Below the pieces are notes generated by a model that was not told where the DNA came from, ran no database searches, and saw only the letters and a list, made by a program, of their open reading frames with translations. A program made the translations under genes and the position numbers. Below, piece by piece: positions 36,940 through 45,650 of a stretch of 50,895 nucleotides of DNA. Source of the stretch: JAXGMQ01 sp964613055 (GTDB lineage: Bacteria > Caldisericota > Caldisericia > JAAYUI01); contig CAZTGD010000013.1 of assembly GCA_964613055.1 (NCBI GenBank), positions 1-50,895 on the forward strand, in the 5' to 3' direction. Every line of letters begins with the position of its first letter. Positions within the stretch are counted from its first letter, which is position 1.

Positions 36940-38334
36940 ATGATCCAGATTTCCAAAGGGGAGTTAAACGGCTTCCTTAAGCTGTTGCTTGGGATTGGCG
37001 TGTTGCTCCTTATTGCTTTGGGCATTTATTTTCTGTGGCTTCTAAGGTCATTCCTTCTGCTTTGCATTGTTGCGTTGATTTTAGTTTTTCTCCTTAGACC
37101 TATGGTAGATTTCCTTTCAAGGGGCAGTTTCAAGATTGCTCGAAGAAAAAAAGTGCAACTTAAGCTACCGAGAATATTGTCGATCACTATTGTGTTTATG
37201 GTTTTGATTACTGTACTGTTCTGGATAATTTTCCCAGCGGTGCAGATTCTCGTTGCTCAGGTGAGTGATCTGACCGAGACCTTTCAACAGACAGACCTTG
37301 TAGAGGTCAAAGACACCGTTGCTGGGTGGGTTGTCAGTATTACACAAGGTAACGACACTAAGTATATAAGCGATTCTTTAGGAGAATCTTATTCAACGGC
37401 TGTTAAATCAATACAAAAACGAATAAGATACATGAGCAATGCTGAGGAACCAGACGAAGAACTGATAGCTGATCTTGAAGAGACGATCGAAGAATTACGT
37501 TACAAGATACTCATAACATCTCCATCTTCCTCTGTCTCCGAAACGATTGACAAAGCGCTTGAAAGTTTGACAACTTGGTTATCTTCTCTGGCATCGACAC
37601 TCATCTCTGGAACGGTTAACCTCGTTGGAAAAGTTGCCAATTGGATATTTAACGGCTTTATTGTCCTTATCTTGACCATCTTTCTTTTAGTCGATTGGGA
37701 TCTCGTTAATGCGGCATTGTTCTCATTATTCCCCAATGAAACTTCAAAGACAATGCGAGGCTTGTTCGCAAACGTCTATCAGAAGATCTGGACATACGTC
37801 AGAGCACAATCCCTTTTATCTGCAACTACAGGATTGCTTGTTGGTAGTCTATGTGTGATACTCGGCTTGCCATCAGCATTTATAATTGGAATAATTGTAG
37901 CCTTAGGTGAGATGGTGCCTTACATTGGTCCTATCATATCATTCTCAATAGGACTTCTTTTGGCAATAGCATCGGCTATCCCAACCGCTTCATGGAGCAT
38001 TGTCTTTTGGTATTGTATCGGATTCATATTGATAGAACAGAGCATTGACCTCATCATTTCAAAACCCCTCTTCGCAAAGGTCACGCAAACTCATCCTCTA
38101 CTCATAATAGTTGCTATGTTCGCCTTTACCATACTTTTCGGACCCTTCGCGATTCTTCTTGCAATTCCTTTCCTTGTTTTGGTAAAGGCCATATATGAAT
38201 ACCTGGGCAAAGAGACAAATATTTTCTCTCGCTTTGGAATCTCACTTGAATACTCCTCTAAAGTGCCATCTATTTCAAACAGCAATTTGCTAAAAAATCT
38301 GAGGAAACCTTTTTCAAGGCTAAATAAAAAATGA
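36940..38334 (+). CDS. AI-2E family (PerM/YhhT-type) membrane transporter
   Basis: The product (464 aa) has about eight membrane segments in the family layout: two or three N-terminal helices, a soluble part rich in charged residues (about 105-210), then a block of C-terminal helices with the family's 'GEMVPYIGPIISFSIGLLLA' stretch. Members export varied solutes (autoinducer-2, Na+/H+ exchange); the substrate cannot be told from sequence. Its stop overlaps the next start as ATGA (38331-38334). Confidence 0.88.
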   Translation: MIQISKGELNGFLKLLLGIGVLLLIALGIYFLWLLRSFLLLCIVALILVFLLRPMVDFLSRGSFKIARRKKVQLKLPRILSITIVFMVLITVLFWIIFPAVQILVAQVSDLTETFQQTDLVEVKDTVAGWVVSITQGNDTKYISDSLGESYSTAVKSIQKRIRYMSNAEEPDEELIADLEETIEELRYKILITSPSSSVSETIDKALESLTTWLSSLASTLISGTVNLVGKVANWIFNGFIVLILTIFLLVDWDLVNAALFSLFPNETSKTMRGLFANVYQKIWTYVRAQSLLSATTGLLVGSLCVILGLPSAFIIGIIVALGEMVPYIGPIISFSIGLLLAIASAIPTASWSIVFWYCIGFILIEQSIDLIISKPLFAKVTQTHPLLIIVAMFAFTILFGPFAILLAIPFLVLVKAIYEYLGKETNIFSRFGISLEYSSKVPSISNSNLLKNLRKPFSRLNKK

Positions 38335-39137
38335 TCAAACTAGCTTGCATAGATCTTGACGGAACACTTCTTGATAATGGTAAATCCATATCAAAAAGGA
38401 ATATTAATGCTCTTCGAGAAGCTCATAAAAACGGGGTTGAGATAGTCCTGGCATCAGGAAGACGCTATGGATCTATTTTACCATACGCAAAGGAGATAGG
38501 AATAGACTGCTACATCATAGCTTATTCTGGATCCCTGATCCAGCATTCCCAGTCAAAAACCCCTATATTCCATGAAACCATGTCATGGCAGGACACCGTT
38601 GAACTTATTGGTTTGGTCGCTAACAAAGTAGGATTGATAGGATTCTACATTGACGACATCTTCCATATCGAGCAGGAAAACAACTGGTCGAGGATGTACG
38701 AAGATAGAACGACTATGAAGTGCAAGGTTGTTCCAAACCTCATATCATTCTTACATAAAACAAAACGCGACCCAACAAGGATATTCATCCTTTCTGAAAC
38801 CATAAACGACGGAACTAGGTATTATGAACTGAATCAACATTTTGATGGAAGACTGATGTTTGTCAGTTCCTGGGCAACTTTTTTGGAAGCGGGTGCTCCT
38901 GAAATTACTAAGGGTACTTCACTTAAAGTACTCGCTGAAAAGAACAGTTGGGACCTTAGAAAGGGTGTTTGCTTTGGGGATCAGGATAATGACATACCCA
39001 TGTTTGATGTATGCGGGATGTCTTTCGCCATGAAGAATGCGACCGATAGAGTAAAAAGGATGGCACAGTTTGTTGCTCCCAGCAATTATGACAGCGGAGT
39101 GGCCATTATTATAGAGAGGTTGATGGAATGCCGATGA
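38331..39137 (+). CDS. Cof-type HAD-IIB phosphatase
   Basis: The product (268 aa) has motif I DLDGTLLDNG at the N-terminus, motif II in 'LASGRRYGSI', a large IIB cap domain, and motif IV GDQDNDIPMF. Cof-type enzymes dephosphorylate small sugar phosphates, flavin or thiamine-pathway phosphates; the substrate here is unknown. ATG overlaps the preceding stop (ATGA), and its own stop overlaps the next start in the same way. Confidence 0.92.
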   Translation: MIKLACIDLDGTLLDNGKSISKRNINALREAHKNGVEIVLASGRRYGSILPYAKEIGIDCYIIAYSGSLIQHSQSKTPIFHETMSWQDTVELIGLVANKVGLIGFYIDDIFHIEQENNWSRMYEDRTTMKCKVVPNLISFLHKTKRDPTRIFILSETINDGTRYYELNQHFDGRLMFVSSWATFLEAGAPEITKGTSLKVLAEKNSWDLRKGVCFGDQDNDIPMFDVCGMSFAMKNATDRVKRMAQFVAPSNYDSGVAIIIERLMECR

Positions 39138-40837
39138 GAAAGATATTAACAGTGGTTGTCTGTTTGTCCCTGTTCATTGTGCCATATCAAATCAACGCAA
39201 AACAGGGTCAGATAGAGATTATCCCGGCAAACGACAGGATTATGAAGGGCGAGATACTCAAGGTTGATATAAGAGCTCGAGATCTCGAAAACGTCTATGC
39301 CCTCTCGTTCGAAATAGACTACGAGGCTCAAGTTTTAAACTACAATGACTTTGAGTGGGGAAGCTTCATAAAAACAGAAACCGAACTGATAAAGGATTGT
39401 ACTAAGGTCAACTCTGAAAAGCTGGCTGTTACTGTTTCCCATATTGACGGCAAATCTCTTCTTCCTTCTGGTGTTAAAACCATCGTGTCCTTTTACTTTG
39501 AAGGCATCACTCCATCCAAGGAATCACCACTGAAGGTTGAGAAGGTATTCGCCAGAACCAAAGCTTTTGAAAGGATTGAACTATCCACACAGGATGCTGA
39601 AGTAGAGGTGTTTTCACCCCCTACCAAGCCTGAGTTGGTTGTTGAACCAAAGGAGTTGGATTTTGGAACATTGCAATTTGGTCAATCACAAACACTATCT
39701 ATTAACATTAGCAACACTGGCAAGGAGGGATTGAAGGGCTCCACAGAATGCCTGAATTCATGGCTATCAGCTGAACCGTTAACCTTTGATGGAGACGAGA
39801 TTGAAATCAAATTGACTGCAGAACCACCGGAGTTTGGATTGAGGGTTAATAAAACCTATAAAGGAGTATGTTCCATATTCTCCAATGGGGGTTCTACCGA
39901 GGTAAAATGTCGTTTCTACTTTCAGGAGAAGGGGATAGAAGAGGTAATCCCACCTGACCTGACTATTGATGAACCCAAAGATGGTCTGATCACAAATGAA
40001 TCAATGATAATGATAAAAGGGAGAACAAATCCAGGTGTTAATTTAAAGATAAACCGCATGCCAAGAGAGATAGCTCCAGATGGTTCTTTTGAACATGAAT
40101 TGATGCTCATCGAAGGAGATAATGAGATTGTGATCACTGCTCAGAACGAAAAGGGCGGTATTTCTAACAAAGTTATTCACTGTACCTTAGACACTATTAA
40201 ACCATTGCTTTTTGTAGATGAACCTGATGATGTTGTGCACACAAGAAATCTCGTTGTCAAAGGAATATCTGAACCTGGTGTAACAATAAAAACAGGCGGA
40301 AAACCAATTGAAACAGACGAGAGCGGTGAGTTCAGGGTTGTTTTCCAACTCGACCCAGGGAACAACAACATATCCATAGTAGCTGTTGACAAGGCAGGCA
40401 ACACAACCAGTTGGAGCAAAAGCTTTCACCTTGTTGAGCAAGAAACCATCAAGGTCATGATGTGGATAGGCAAACCAGAGGCATATGTGAACGGACAGGT
40501 CACATATCTGACAGTACCACCAACTATCAAAAATGGTCGAACATTTGTTCCTGTGAGATTCGTTTCTGAATCACTCAAGTCAGAGGTTAAATGGGATGGA
40601 GATACCCGATCCGTTACTATCGTTGGAGCAAAGCATACATCCATCGTTATGATCGACTCTGAAACAGCTTTTATTGACGGACAAATAGTCAAATTGGATG
40701 CAGCTCCATTCATTGAAAACTCTACAACACTAGTCCCTTTGAGATTTGTCGCACAGGATACGTTGGAGGGTGAGATAGAATGGGATGGGGAAGAGAAACG
40801 CATAGATATCTCCGTGACCTTTGACATCTCAGAATGA
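39134..40837 (+). CDS. secreted cohesin-like / Ig-like / stalk-domain protein
   Basis: The product (567 aa) has a signal peptide (about 1-22), a cohesin-like domain (about 24-155, 'ILKVDIRARDLENVYALSFEIDYEAQ'), an ASPM/SPD-2/hydin-like strand domain (about 170-265, 'LDFGTLQFGQSQTLSINISNTG'), two Ig-like/FIVAR-type modules (about 275-435, 'GRTNPGVNLKINR', 'GISEPGVTIKTGG'), and a stalk domain at the C-terminus (about 440-560, RTFVPVRFVSESL, TTLVPLRFVAQ). It looks like an adhesion or scaffold protein; no dockerin is seen in the window. The start at 39134 overlaps the Cof stop as ATGA. Confidence 0.82.
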   Translation: MRKILTVVVCLSLFIVPYQINAKQGQIEIIPANDRIMKGEILKVDIRARDLENVYALSFEIDYEAQVLNYNDFEWGSFIKTETELIKDCTKVNSEKLAVTVSHIDGKSLLPSGVKTIVSFYFEGITPSKESPLKVEKVFARTKAFERIELSTQDAEVEVFSPPTKPELVVEPKELDFGTLQFGQSQTLSINISNTGKEGLKGSTECLNSWLSAEPLTFDGDEIEIKLTAEPPEFGLRVNKTYKGVCSIFSNGGSTEVKCRFYFQEKGIEEVIPPDLTIDEPKDGLITNESMIMIKGRTNPGVNLKINRMPREIAPDGSFEHELMLIEGDNEIVITAQNEKGGISNKVIHCTLDTIKPLLFVDEPDDVVHTRNLVVKGISEPGVTIKTGGKPIETDESGEFRVVFQLDPGNNNISIVAVDKAGNTTSWSKSFHLVEQETIKVMMWIGKPEAYVNGQVTYLTVPPTIKNGRTFVPVRFVSESLKSEVKWDGDTRSVTIVGAKHTSIVMIDSETAFIDGQIVKLDAAPFIENSTTLVPLRFVAQDTLEGEIEWDGEEKRIDISVTFDISE

Positions 40838-41727
40838 GAGCGTCATATGGTACTCTCCAACTACTGGGTTTAAAACCTGGTGGCTATCCTTTTACTCCCA
40901 AAACAGCATTCCTGCTCGTTGGAGAGGGTTGTATCGGTAGTTGCACCTTCTGTCCTCAGGCACAGGGAATCGATAACAAGATATCAAGGATCACCTGGCC
41001 AACGATTTCAGATGAAGATTTTTATCATAAGATTAAAAACACCTTTGTCGATCGTATTTGTATACAGGGAGTCAGGAACAATAATGTATTTGAAGAGGTG
41101 ATAGCTGTTTTAAAAAAAGTATCTAAAACTACTGAAACAGCAGTATCCGTATCAATGAATATAACTTCTAATAAGCAAGCAAAGGAGCTTTTTGATAATG
41201 GGGCTGATATTGTGTCAATAGCTCTGGACTGTGCAACCCCGAAGCTGGTAAACGAGATAAAATCGATTTCATTTAATGGCACAAAGGATCTCTTAATAAG
41301 ACTGTCAAAGAATCATCCTGGGAAGATCAACACCCATCTGATTGCAGGGCTCGGTGAAACAGACAGGGAGTTGTTAGAGTTGGCGAAAAAACTCATAGAT
41401 TCCGGCGTAAGCGTATCATTATTTGCTTTCACACCCATCAAAGGAACACCAATGGAGAAAGTAAAACCACCTGCTCTGAGTAGATATCGAAGGCTTCAGG
41501 TTGGAATGGCTCTTCTTAGGGTAAAAAGATCGTCAAACATCGTTTTCAATAATGATGGTAGCATCAATCACTTGTGTAATTTTAGAGACGCAGTAAAACC
41601 AAATGATTTCCAGACACCTGGGTGCCCCGGGTGTAACCGTCCATACTACAACGAGAGACCTGGGGGGACCATGTATCACTATCCTAATCCCCCAAACATT
41701 GACGATATGCTAGAGGAGATTGAATGA
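40834..41727 (+). CDS. radical SAM protein of the BioB/LipS2-like group
   Basis: The product (297 aa) has the radical SAM cluster motif C33-x3-C37-x2-C40 (GCIGSCTFCPQ) and a full TIM-barrel-length core. At the C-terminus is a second conserved cysteine pair, C264/C267, in TPGCPGCNRPYYNERPGG. That ending and the biotin-synthase-like core resemble LipS2, one of two enzymes (LipS1, LipS2) that insert sulfur to make lipoyl groups in archaea and some bacteria. I rely on recall of the family, so LipS2 is a proposal; a different BioB-like sulfur-inserting enzyme is possible. No LipS1 is visible in the window. ATGA overlaps at both ends tie it to the neighbouring genes. Confidence 0.7.
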   Translation: MRASYGTLQLLGLKPGGYPFTPKTAFLLVGEGCIGSCTFCPQAQGIDNKISRITWPTISDEDFYHKIKNTFVDRICIQGVRNNNVFEEVIAVLKKVSKTTETAVSVSMNITSNKQAKELFDNGADIVSIALDCATPKLVNEIKSISFNGTKDLLIRLSKNHPGKINTHLIAGLGETDRELLELAKKLIDSGVSVSLFAFTPIKGTPMEKVKPPALSRYRRLQVGMALLRVKRSSNIVFNNDGSINHLCNFRDAVKPNDFQTPGCPGCNRPYYNERPGGTMYHYPNPPNIDDMLEEIE

Positions 41728-42968
41728 GATATATAACGGTAGTACTAATTGTCATATTGCTTTTTGTTTCATGCGGTAAGGTAGCAGTAGAGACAGAATT
41801 CGACTTCACAGTTGACTGGAGAGATATTCAGATTGGACTAATGCTCTCTGCGTTTGGCCAATGGGATACGGGTAGAACTGATCAGTTTGATTATTATATC
41901 AACAATCTTTCAATGTTGACAAATAGGATTCTGACTGCCGAAGATCGAGTGGGTCTGTATGATTCAATTGACTTAGTTGGTAACGCTATTCCAGACAATA
42001 GTTATGCAAGTTTGTTGAGTACCGTTGAAGAAACTTTCGACACATTGAAAGATAAGATCATTGAAACCATAGATCATAAGACAGACATGCTAGACACCAG
42101 CAGGTTGCAGGATCGCATGAGTGTCATTATGAACAAGCTTCGTGTAAAGAAGGGTTTTAAGAATATCATCATCCAGATTGATCCATCTCTATCCCCAGGA
42201 TTGACAAGAGCTGTTGTGAAGGGTTCTGAAGCAAAGCTATTTCTCCATCCCCAGATAACATATGAAAGCTTTGAACAGGCTTTCATCGTTGCCTTGCTTG
42301 AAAGTGTTGCAGATAGAGAAGAATTTAACCTTGAGCAGATTGATAAACTCACAAATAGATACGGTGGTGCATTATCAGGATGGGAACAGTTTCTTTCAGA
42401 TTTTTCATATTCATTACATCTGTGGTGTGGAACAAGTCTGGAACCAGATATGATGACATATCTGGTATACTCATCTGTTGAGTTTAATCATATATTTTCT
42501 GCACAGCTAAGCCACTGGGCTGGCAACTACATTCAGTTTAAGGATATGAATCTAACTGAACTTGTCCCTTATGGATTTGAAGATGCATCGAATCCTATCT
42601 ATGAAAGGTTGCTAACAAGACTTGTCAATCCAGCCAGACTTGGTATAACACTTGATTCTGGAAGAATAGATTCACTTGAAATATCTGGGTTTGCCAGTGG
42701 CTCTCCGGCAAGTAAATCTGGATTGATGATTGGAGACATAATCTACAAGATGGATACAGAGCATATCGGCAGTCGATGGATGTTGAAGCGAAAACTATAT
42801 GACAAAGACCCAAACTCATACGTTATTCTAAAAGTAAAGCGTTCTAAGGATCTCCCAACAGATGGGGCAACCAGTGTTATACCGTTGGAGGATGATCCAC
42901 AATATAATATCGTATCCTTCCAGTTTCTTATGTCATCAATGGAGAACTTGCCTGAAGGTGTATATTAG
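41724..42968 (+). CDS. PDZ-domain lipoprotein
   Basis: The product (414 aa) has a short signal peptide with lipobox LFVSC and C17 as lipidated residue. The middle part is helical with no recognised protease motif (no HExxH or catalytic Ser). A PDZ domain lies at about 305-385 ('EISGFASGSPASKSGLMIGDIIYKMD'). PDZ domains bind C-terminal peptides, so it may be an envelope adaptor. It is the last gene of the operon, and its start overlaps the radical SAM stop as ATGA. Confidence 0.78.
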   Translation: MRYITVVLIVILLFVSCGKVAVETEFDFTVDWRDIQIGLMLSAFGQWDTGRTDQFDYYINNLSMLTNRILTAEDRVGLYDSIDLVGNAIPDNSYASLLSTVEETFDTLKDKIIETIDHKTDMLDTSRLQDRMSVIMNKLRVKKGFKNIIIQIDPSLSPGLTRAVVKGSEAKLFLHPQITYESFEQAFIVALLESVADREEFNLEQIDKLTNRYGGALSGWEQFLSDFSYSLHLWCGTSLEPDMMTYLVYSSVEFNHIFSAQLSHWAGNYIQFKDMNLTELVPYGFEDASNPIYERLLTRLVNPARLGITLDSGRIDSLEISGFASGSPASKSGLMIGDIIYKMDTEHIGSRWMLKRKLYDKDPNSYVILKVKRSKDLPTDGATSVIPLEDDPQYNIVSFQFLMSSMENLPEGVY

Positions 42969-43377
42969 TTTTGGTGTATATGTAACAATCAAGACATTCG
43001 AATAACTATTATGACAAATAAACTAGTTTCGCTATGTCCTTAAAAAACATACACACTGTTTCATAAAACTGCAAGCCCCCTTGTCACCCCCTGAAGGTGA
43101 TACTCCCCGTCATTCAGGCTTGTCCAGAAAATCTAGAGTAACATAGTAGCGTTTGGGATTATTTAAACTTTTATTTTTGGGCAGATGTTTCCAAGTATTC
43201 CACTGGGTTCTAGCTTTCGCAGGAATTACCAAGAGAAATGATAATAATGTAGAAGAATGTGGGGATGATGGGGAGGCTGTGATACGCCTTTATAAGGAAA
43301 CAGAGGAGTGGTCAGGGATGGAGAACTTATTTTGCGTGACAAATATAATATAATGTAATGCCTAATAAGTAATATGG
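42969..43377. other. intergenic region with decayed REP-like repeats
   Basis: 409 bp between convergent genes. I see three remnants of common C/G-rich repeats: TCACCCCCTGAAGGTGA (43084-43100), GTCATTC...GTCCAGAA, and 'GGTTCTAGCTTTCGCAGGAA' (about 43206-43225), which resembles a damaged GGATTCCCGCTTTCGCGGGAA-type REP. A 66-codon open frame (43153-43353) runs through the last one and has no SD and no recognisable product, so I do not call it a gene. Confidence 0.5.
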
Positions 43378-44778
43378 TTACGTTTTGTCATTAAAAACGT
43401 CACTAAAGTCTCTATCCAGAAGATCTAACACCTTTTTTTTCTTTTGTTTTATTGCAATTCTTCTACCTATGATACAATCTTCTCTCATTAGATCGGTCTT
43501 TCCCATATCTCTATACATGTAAGCTCGGTTGATATATGTTTCAGCACACTCTGGATTGAGTTCGATAGAGCGTGCAAAGTCGATCTCCGCACCAGTAAAA
43601 TTCTTCTGTTCCTCCTTTGCTATCCCTCGATTTGTGTAGCAGTTAAAACACTTTGGATCAATTCGAATTGCCCTTGTATAGTCATCTATCGCTCCATCAA
43701 GGTCACCCTTGAATCGCTTTGCATTTGCTCTATTAAAATATGCCTCGATCATCTTAGGTCTTATTGATAATGCTTTTGTGAATTCTCTTATCGCATCATC
43801 ATAGTCACCATACTTCGATTTAATAATCCCAAGGTTGTTGTATGCTGTAAACGTATTGGGTTTGATGATTACAGTTTTTTCAAAATCTTGAAGCGATTTA
43901 TCCATATTTCTGAGCATAAAATGGGCAACACCTCTTTTAAAATAACCAAAGTAATCACCAGGATATTTTTTTACAAATGAATCTAATTTCGTTATTGCAT
44001 CCATATGTTTATTTTTATTTATTAGATTCAAGATCTCTGCTTTATCATCATAAATGTTTCTGTAACCCAATGGTGAATCAGCAGTGTTTGACTGGGCAAA
44101 ACCAAATCTATCATTGAACAAAGAGTTGTAATTAATATTGAACAGCTCATCAAGGTCTTTTAGTATCTTTTCCTTTGCATGTCTGGCTATGATGATCTTA
44201 CATTCATCATCAATGGAAATAATTGGCGCGCCAAAAAGAAACACCGAACTTTGCGCGGGTACCCTGTTGTTTATAATCCGAGGTTCCCAGTAATATATCT
44301 CCTTGTCATACAGCTTGCTACTGTATGCCTCTGGGTTGAAAAAATCCTTTTTTTCCAGATGATTAAATTTCAACAGCTTGTTACAATCAACAACATATAC
44401 TGCCCCATGTTTTGGCTCTTTATCAGAGGACAGACAAGCATAGAACAAAGCTGTTAGTGAATCCTTTGTGAAGTCTATCAGCATTGTTGCCGCCCCAAGG
44501 TGTTGTTGGTCAGAAATTACATCGATCTCGTGAATGCCGGGGTTCTGATATTCAGGGTATCGTTTGGAAAACACATCGTCCAACATATCCCTTTGGTAAT
44601 ATATAAGAAAATCGGAAATATGTTCATCTTTTAAAAATACTCTCAACCTTCGAGAGGCTCCACATTCTACTTTCCAATCCGCATTTTCCTGACCACGATA
44701 CAGGTACATACCATGAACCTTCTTGATTTCAATAATTTTATTAATGTATTCTTCCACCGAATCTACATTTGATTTCAA
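43378..44778 (-). CDS. FRG-domain protein with C-terminal TPR repeats
   Basis: The product (466 aa) has an N-terminal FRG domain (about 15-200; 'MYLYRGQENADWKVECGASRRL', then 'AATMLIDFTKDSLTALFYAC'), named for the conserved F/Y-R-G. From about residue 235 on there are five or six TPR units ('AYNNLGIIKSKYGDYDDAIREFTKAL'). FRG-domain proteins are frequent in phage-defence neighbourhoods, but a role here is inference. Start is TTG at 44778 preceded by AAGGCGGTGAC. It sits in an accessory stretch with an amidotransferase pseudoenzyme upstream and a SIR2-like gene 4 kb away. Confidence 0.85.
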   Translation of the reverse strand: MKSNVDSVEEYINKIIEIKKVHGMYLYRGQENADWKVECGASRRLRVFLKDEHISDFLIYYQRDMLDDVFSKRYPEYQNPGIHEIDVISDQQHLGAATMLIDFTKDSLTALFYACLSSDKEPKHGAVYVVDCNKLLKFNHLEKKDFFNPEAYSSKLYDKEIYYWEPRIINNRVPAQSSVFLFGAPIISIDDECKIIIARHAKEKILKDLDELFNINYNSLFNDRFGFAQSNTADSPLGYRNIYDDKAEILNLINKNKHMDAITKLDSFVKKYPGDYFGYFKRGVAHFMLRNMDKSLQDFEKTVIIKPNTFTAYNNLGIIKSKYGDYDDAIREFTKALSIRPKMIEAYFNRANAKRFKGDLDGAIDDYTRAIRIDPKCFNCYTNRGIAKEEQKNFTGAEIDFARSIELNPECAETYINRAYMYRDMGKTDLMREDCIIGRRIAIKQKKKKVLDLLDRDFSDVFNDKT

Positions 44779-44799
44779 ATGTCACCGCCTTAAGAAAAA

Positions 44800-44827
44800 A
44801 TAATATCACATTTAAAAAGTAAGTCAA
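44800..44827 (-). promoter_or_regulatory. promoter of the FRG-TPR gene
   Basis: On the minus strand, TTGACT (44827-44822), 16 bp, TATTAT (44805-44800), then a leader with the SD AAGGCGGTGA before TTG 44778. The -35 touches the terminator hairpin of the upstream gene. Confidence 0.65.
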
Positions 44828-44848
44828 AAGCCATTAGAAAGTGGCTTT
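44827..44848 (-). terminator. terminator hairpin after the amidotransferase-like gene
   Basis: On the minus strand, AAAGCCA (44848-44842), 8-nt loop, TGGCTTT (44833-44827), then T-rich sequence. It lies 11 bp past the stop at 44860. Confidence 0.6.
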
Positions 44849-44859
44849 AAGTGTGTAAT

Positions 44860-45546
44860 CTAAACTGCAACAGAGACTGGTCTTGTAAACTCGATGAATT
44901 TCTTAAAGAACCTCGGTCCCGCCCAATATCCAGGTACTGGTATCTCTGGCTGGTATTGTAGTGAATAGATTGGTCTAAAGTCGTGTTTGATGATAGAAAT
45001 AACTCTGTGAAGCCCCCTGGTTTCTCCTAAGAGATGAAATCCTCTGGGGACCTTTGATATTGCCCATTCATGGAAATTGGTTACAAGGTAACCAGGTGGG
45101 AGATCGCTGAGAATATCATCCTTCATAGCGGATGGATGAGGCAACAACATCGACCTACCGGTTTCACTTGATGGAACTAAATTGCAATTTGGATCGACTA
45201 GTGTGCACAGCAACTGGTGACCATAGGATATGGCGAGTATGGGTTTCTGGAATTCGTAGTAAATATCATGGCTCATTGAGCGATAGCCTTGATTTGATCC
45301 AACCACATCAGGGCTTCCAGTTAGAATAATGCTCGAATCTGATTCCCTGAGGTCCTTCAGTTCAAGTCTATTCCTTATGTATTGAGTATCACAGATATCA
45401 AACTTAATGGTTCTAATCTGTTTGCCTGGCCAGGTCACTCTCAATAATCTAATATCATCATCTGGCACAAACTGATGCACAAGCGATATCAGCGAATTTA
45501 AATGCCTCGATCCAAAATCTACGATAACCAGCTTTTCATCCGACAT
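44860..45546 (-). CDS. class I glutamine amidotransferase-like protein lacking catalytic Cys and His
   Basis: The product (228 aa) resembles the amidotransferase half of GMP synthase in length and motif order ('IVDFGSRHLNSL', 'IILTGSPDVV', then the nucleophile elbow and the end motif). At the elbow, where family members have G-x-CYGHQ, it has AISYGHQ: S107 in place of Cys. In the F-HPE motif the His is Q199 (LQYQPE). Both catalytic residues are therefore missing, so it is probably a non-enzymatic binding or regulatory protein. A real guaA with intact residues is at 11-12.5 kb. ATG at 45546 (not TTG 45555) is chosen because it lies 7 bp after a -10 box with no SD. Confidence 0.8.
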   Translation of the reverse strand: MSDEKLVIVDFGSRHLNSLISLVHQFVPDDDIRLLRVTWPGKQIRTIKFDICDTQYIRNRLELKDLRESDSSIILTGSPDVVGSNQGYRSMSHDIYYEFQKPILAISYGHQLLCTLVDPNCNLVPSSETGRSMLLPHPSAMKDDILSDLPPGYLVTNFHEWAISKVPRGFHLLGETRGLHRVISIIKHDFRPIYSLQYQPEIPVPGYWAGPRFFKKFIEFTRPVSVAV

Positions 45547-45553
45547 GTCAAAC

Positions 45554-45581
45554 AATTTATCACTTCGAAATAGGATTTCAA
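45554..45581 (-). promoter_or_regulatory. leaderless promoter of the amidotransferase-like gene
   Basis: On the minus strand, TTGAAA (45581-45576), 16 bp, TAAATT (45559-45554), 7 bp, ATG (45546). Confidence 0.6.
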
Positions 45582-45586
45582 GGGGG

Positions 45587-45615
45587 TTGCTTGTTCATAT
45601 CTTTACCGATAGAAT
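45587..45615 (+). promoter_or_regulatory. promoter of the small membrane-protein pair
   Basis: TTGCTT (45587-45592), 17 bp, TAGAAT (45610-45615). The start codon (45651) is 35 bp on and follows GGGCAGGGT, so this mRNA has a leader. Confidence 0.55.
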
Positions 45616-45650
45616 AGTTACTGTGACAGTACTTAATTGTGGGCAGGGTA

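Noticed and set aside
28057..41727. A complete AmmeMemoRadiSam system made of the MEMO1-family gene and the radical SAM gene
   Set aside because: The radical SAM protein has BioB/LipS2-like features rather than AmrS-like ones, the genes are 12 kb apart, and no AMMECR1 gene is present.
43153..43353. 66-codon open frame between convergent genes
   Set aside because: No SD or promoter, composition of a repeat remnant, no recognisable protein.
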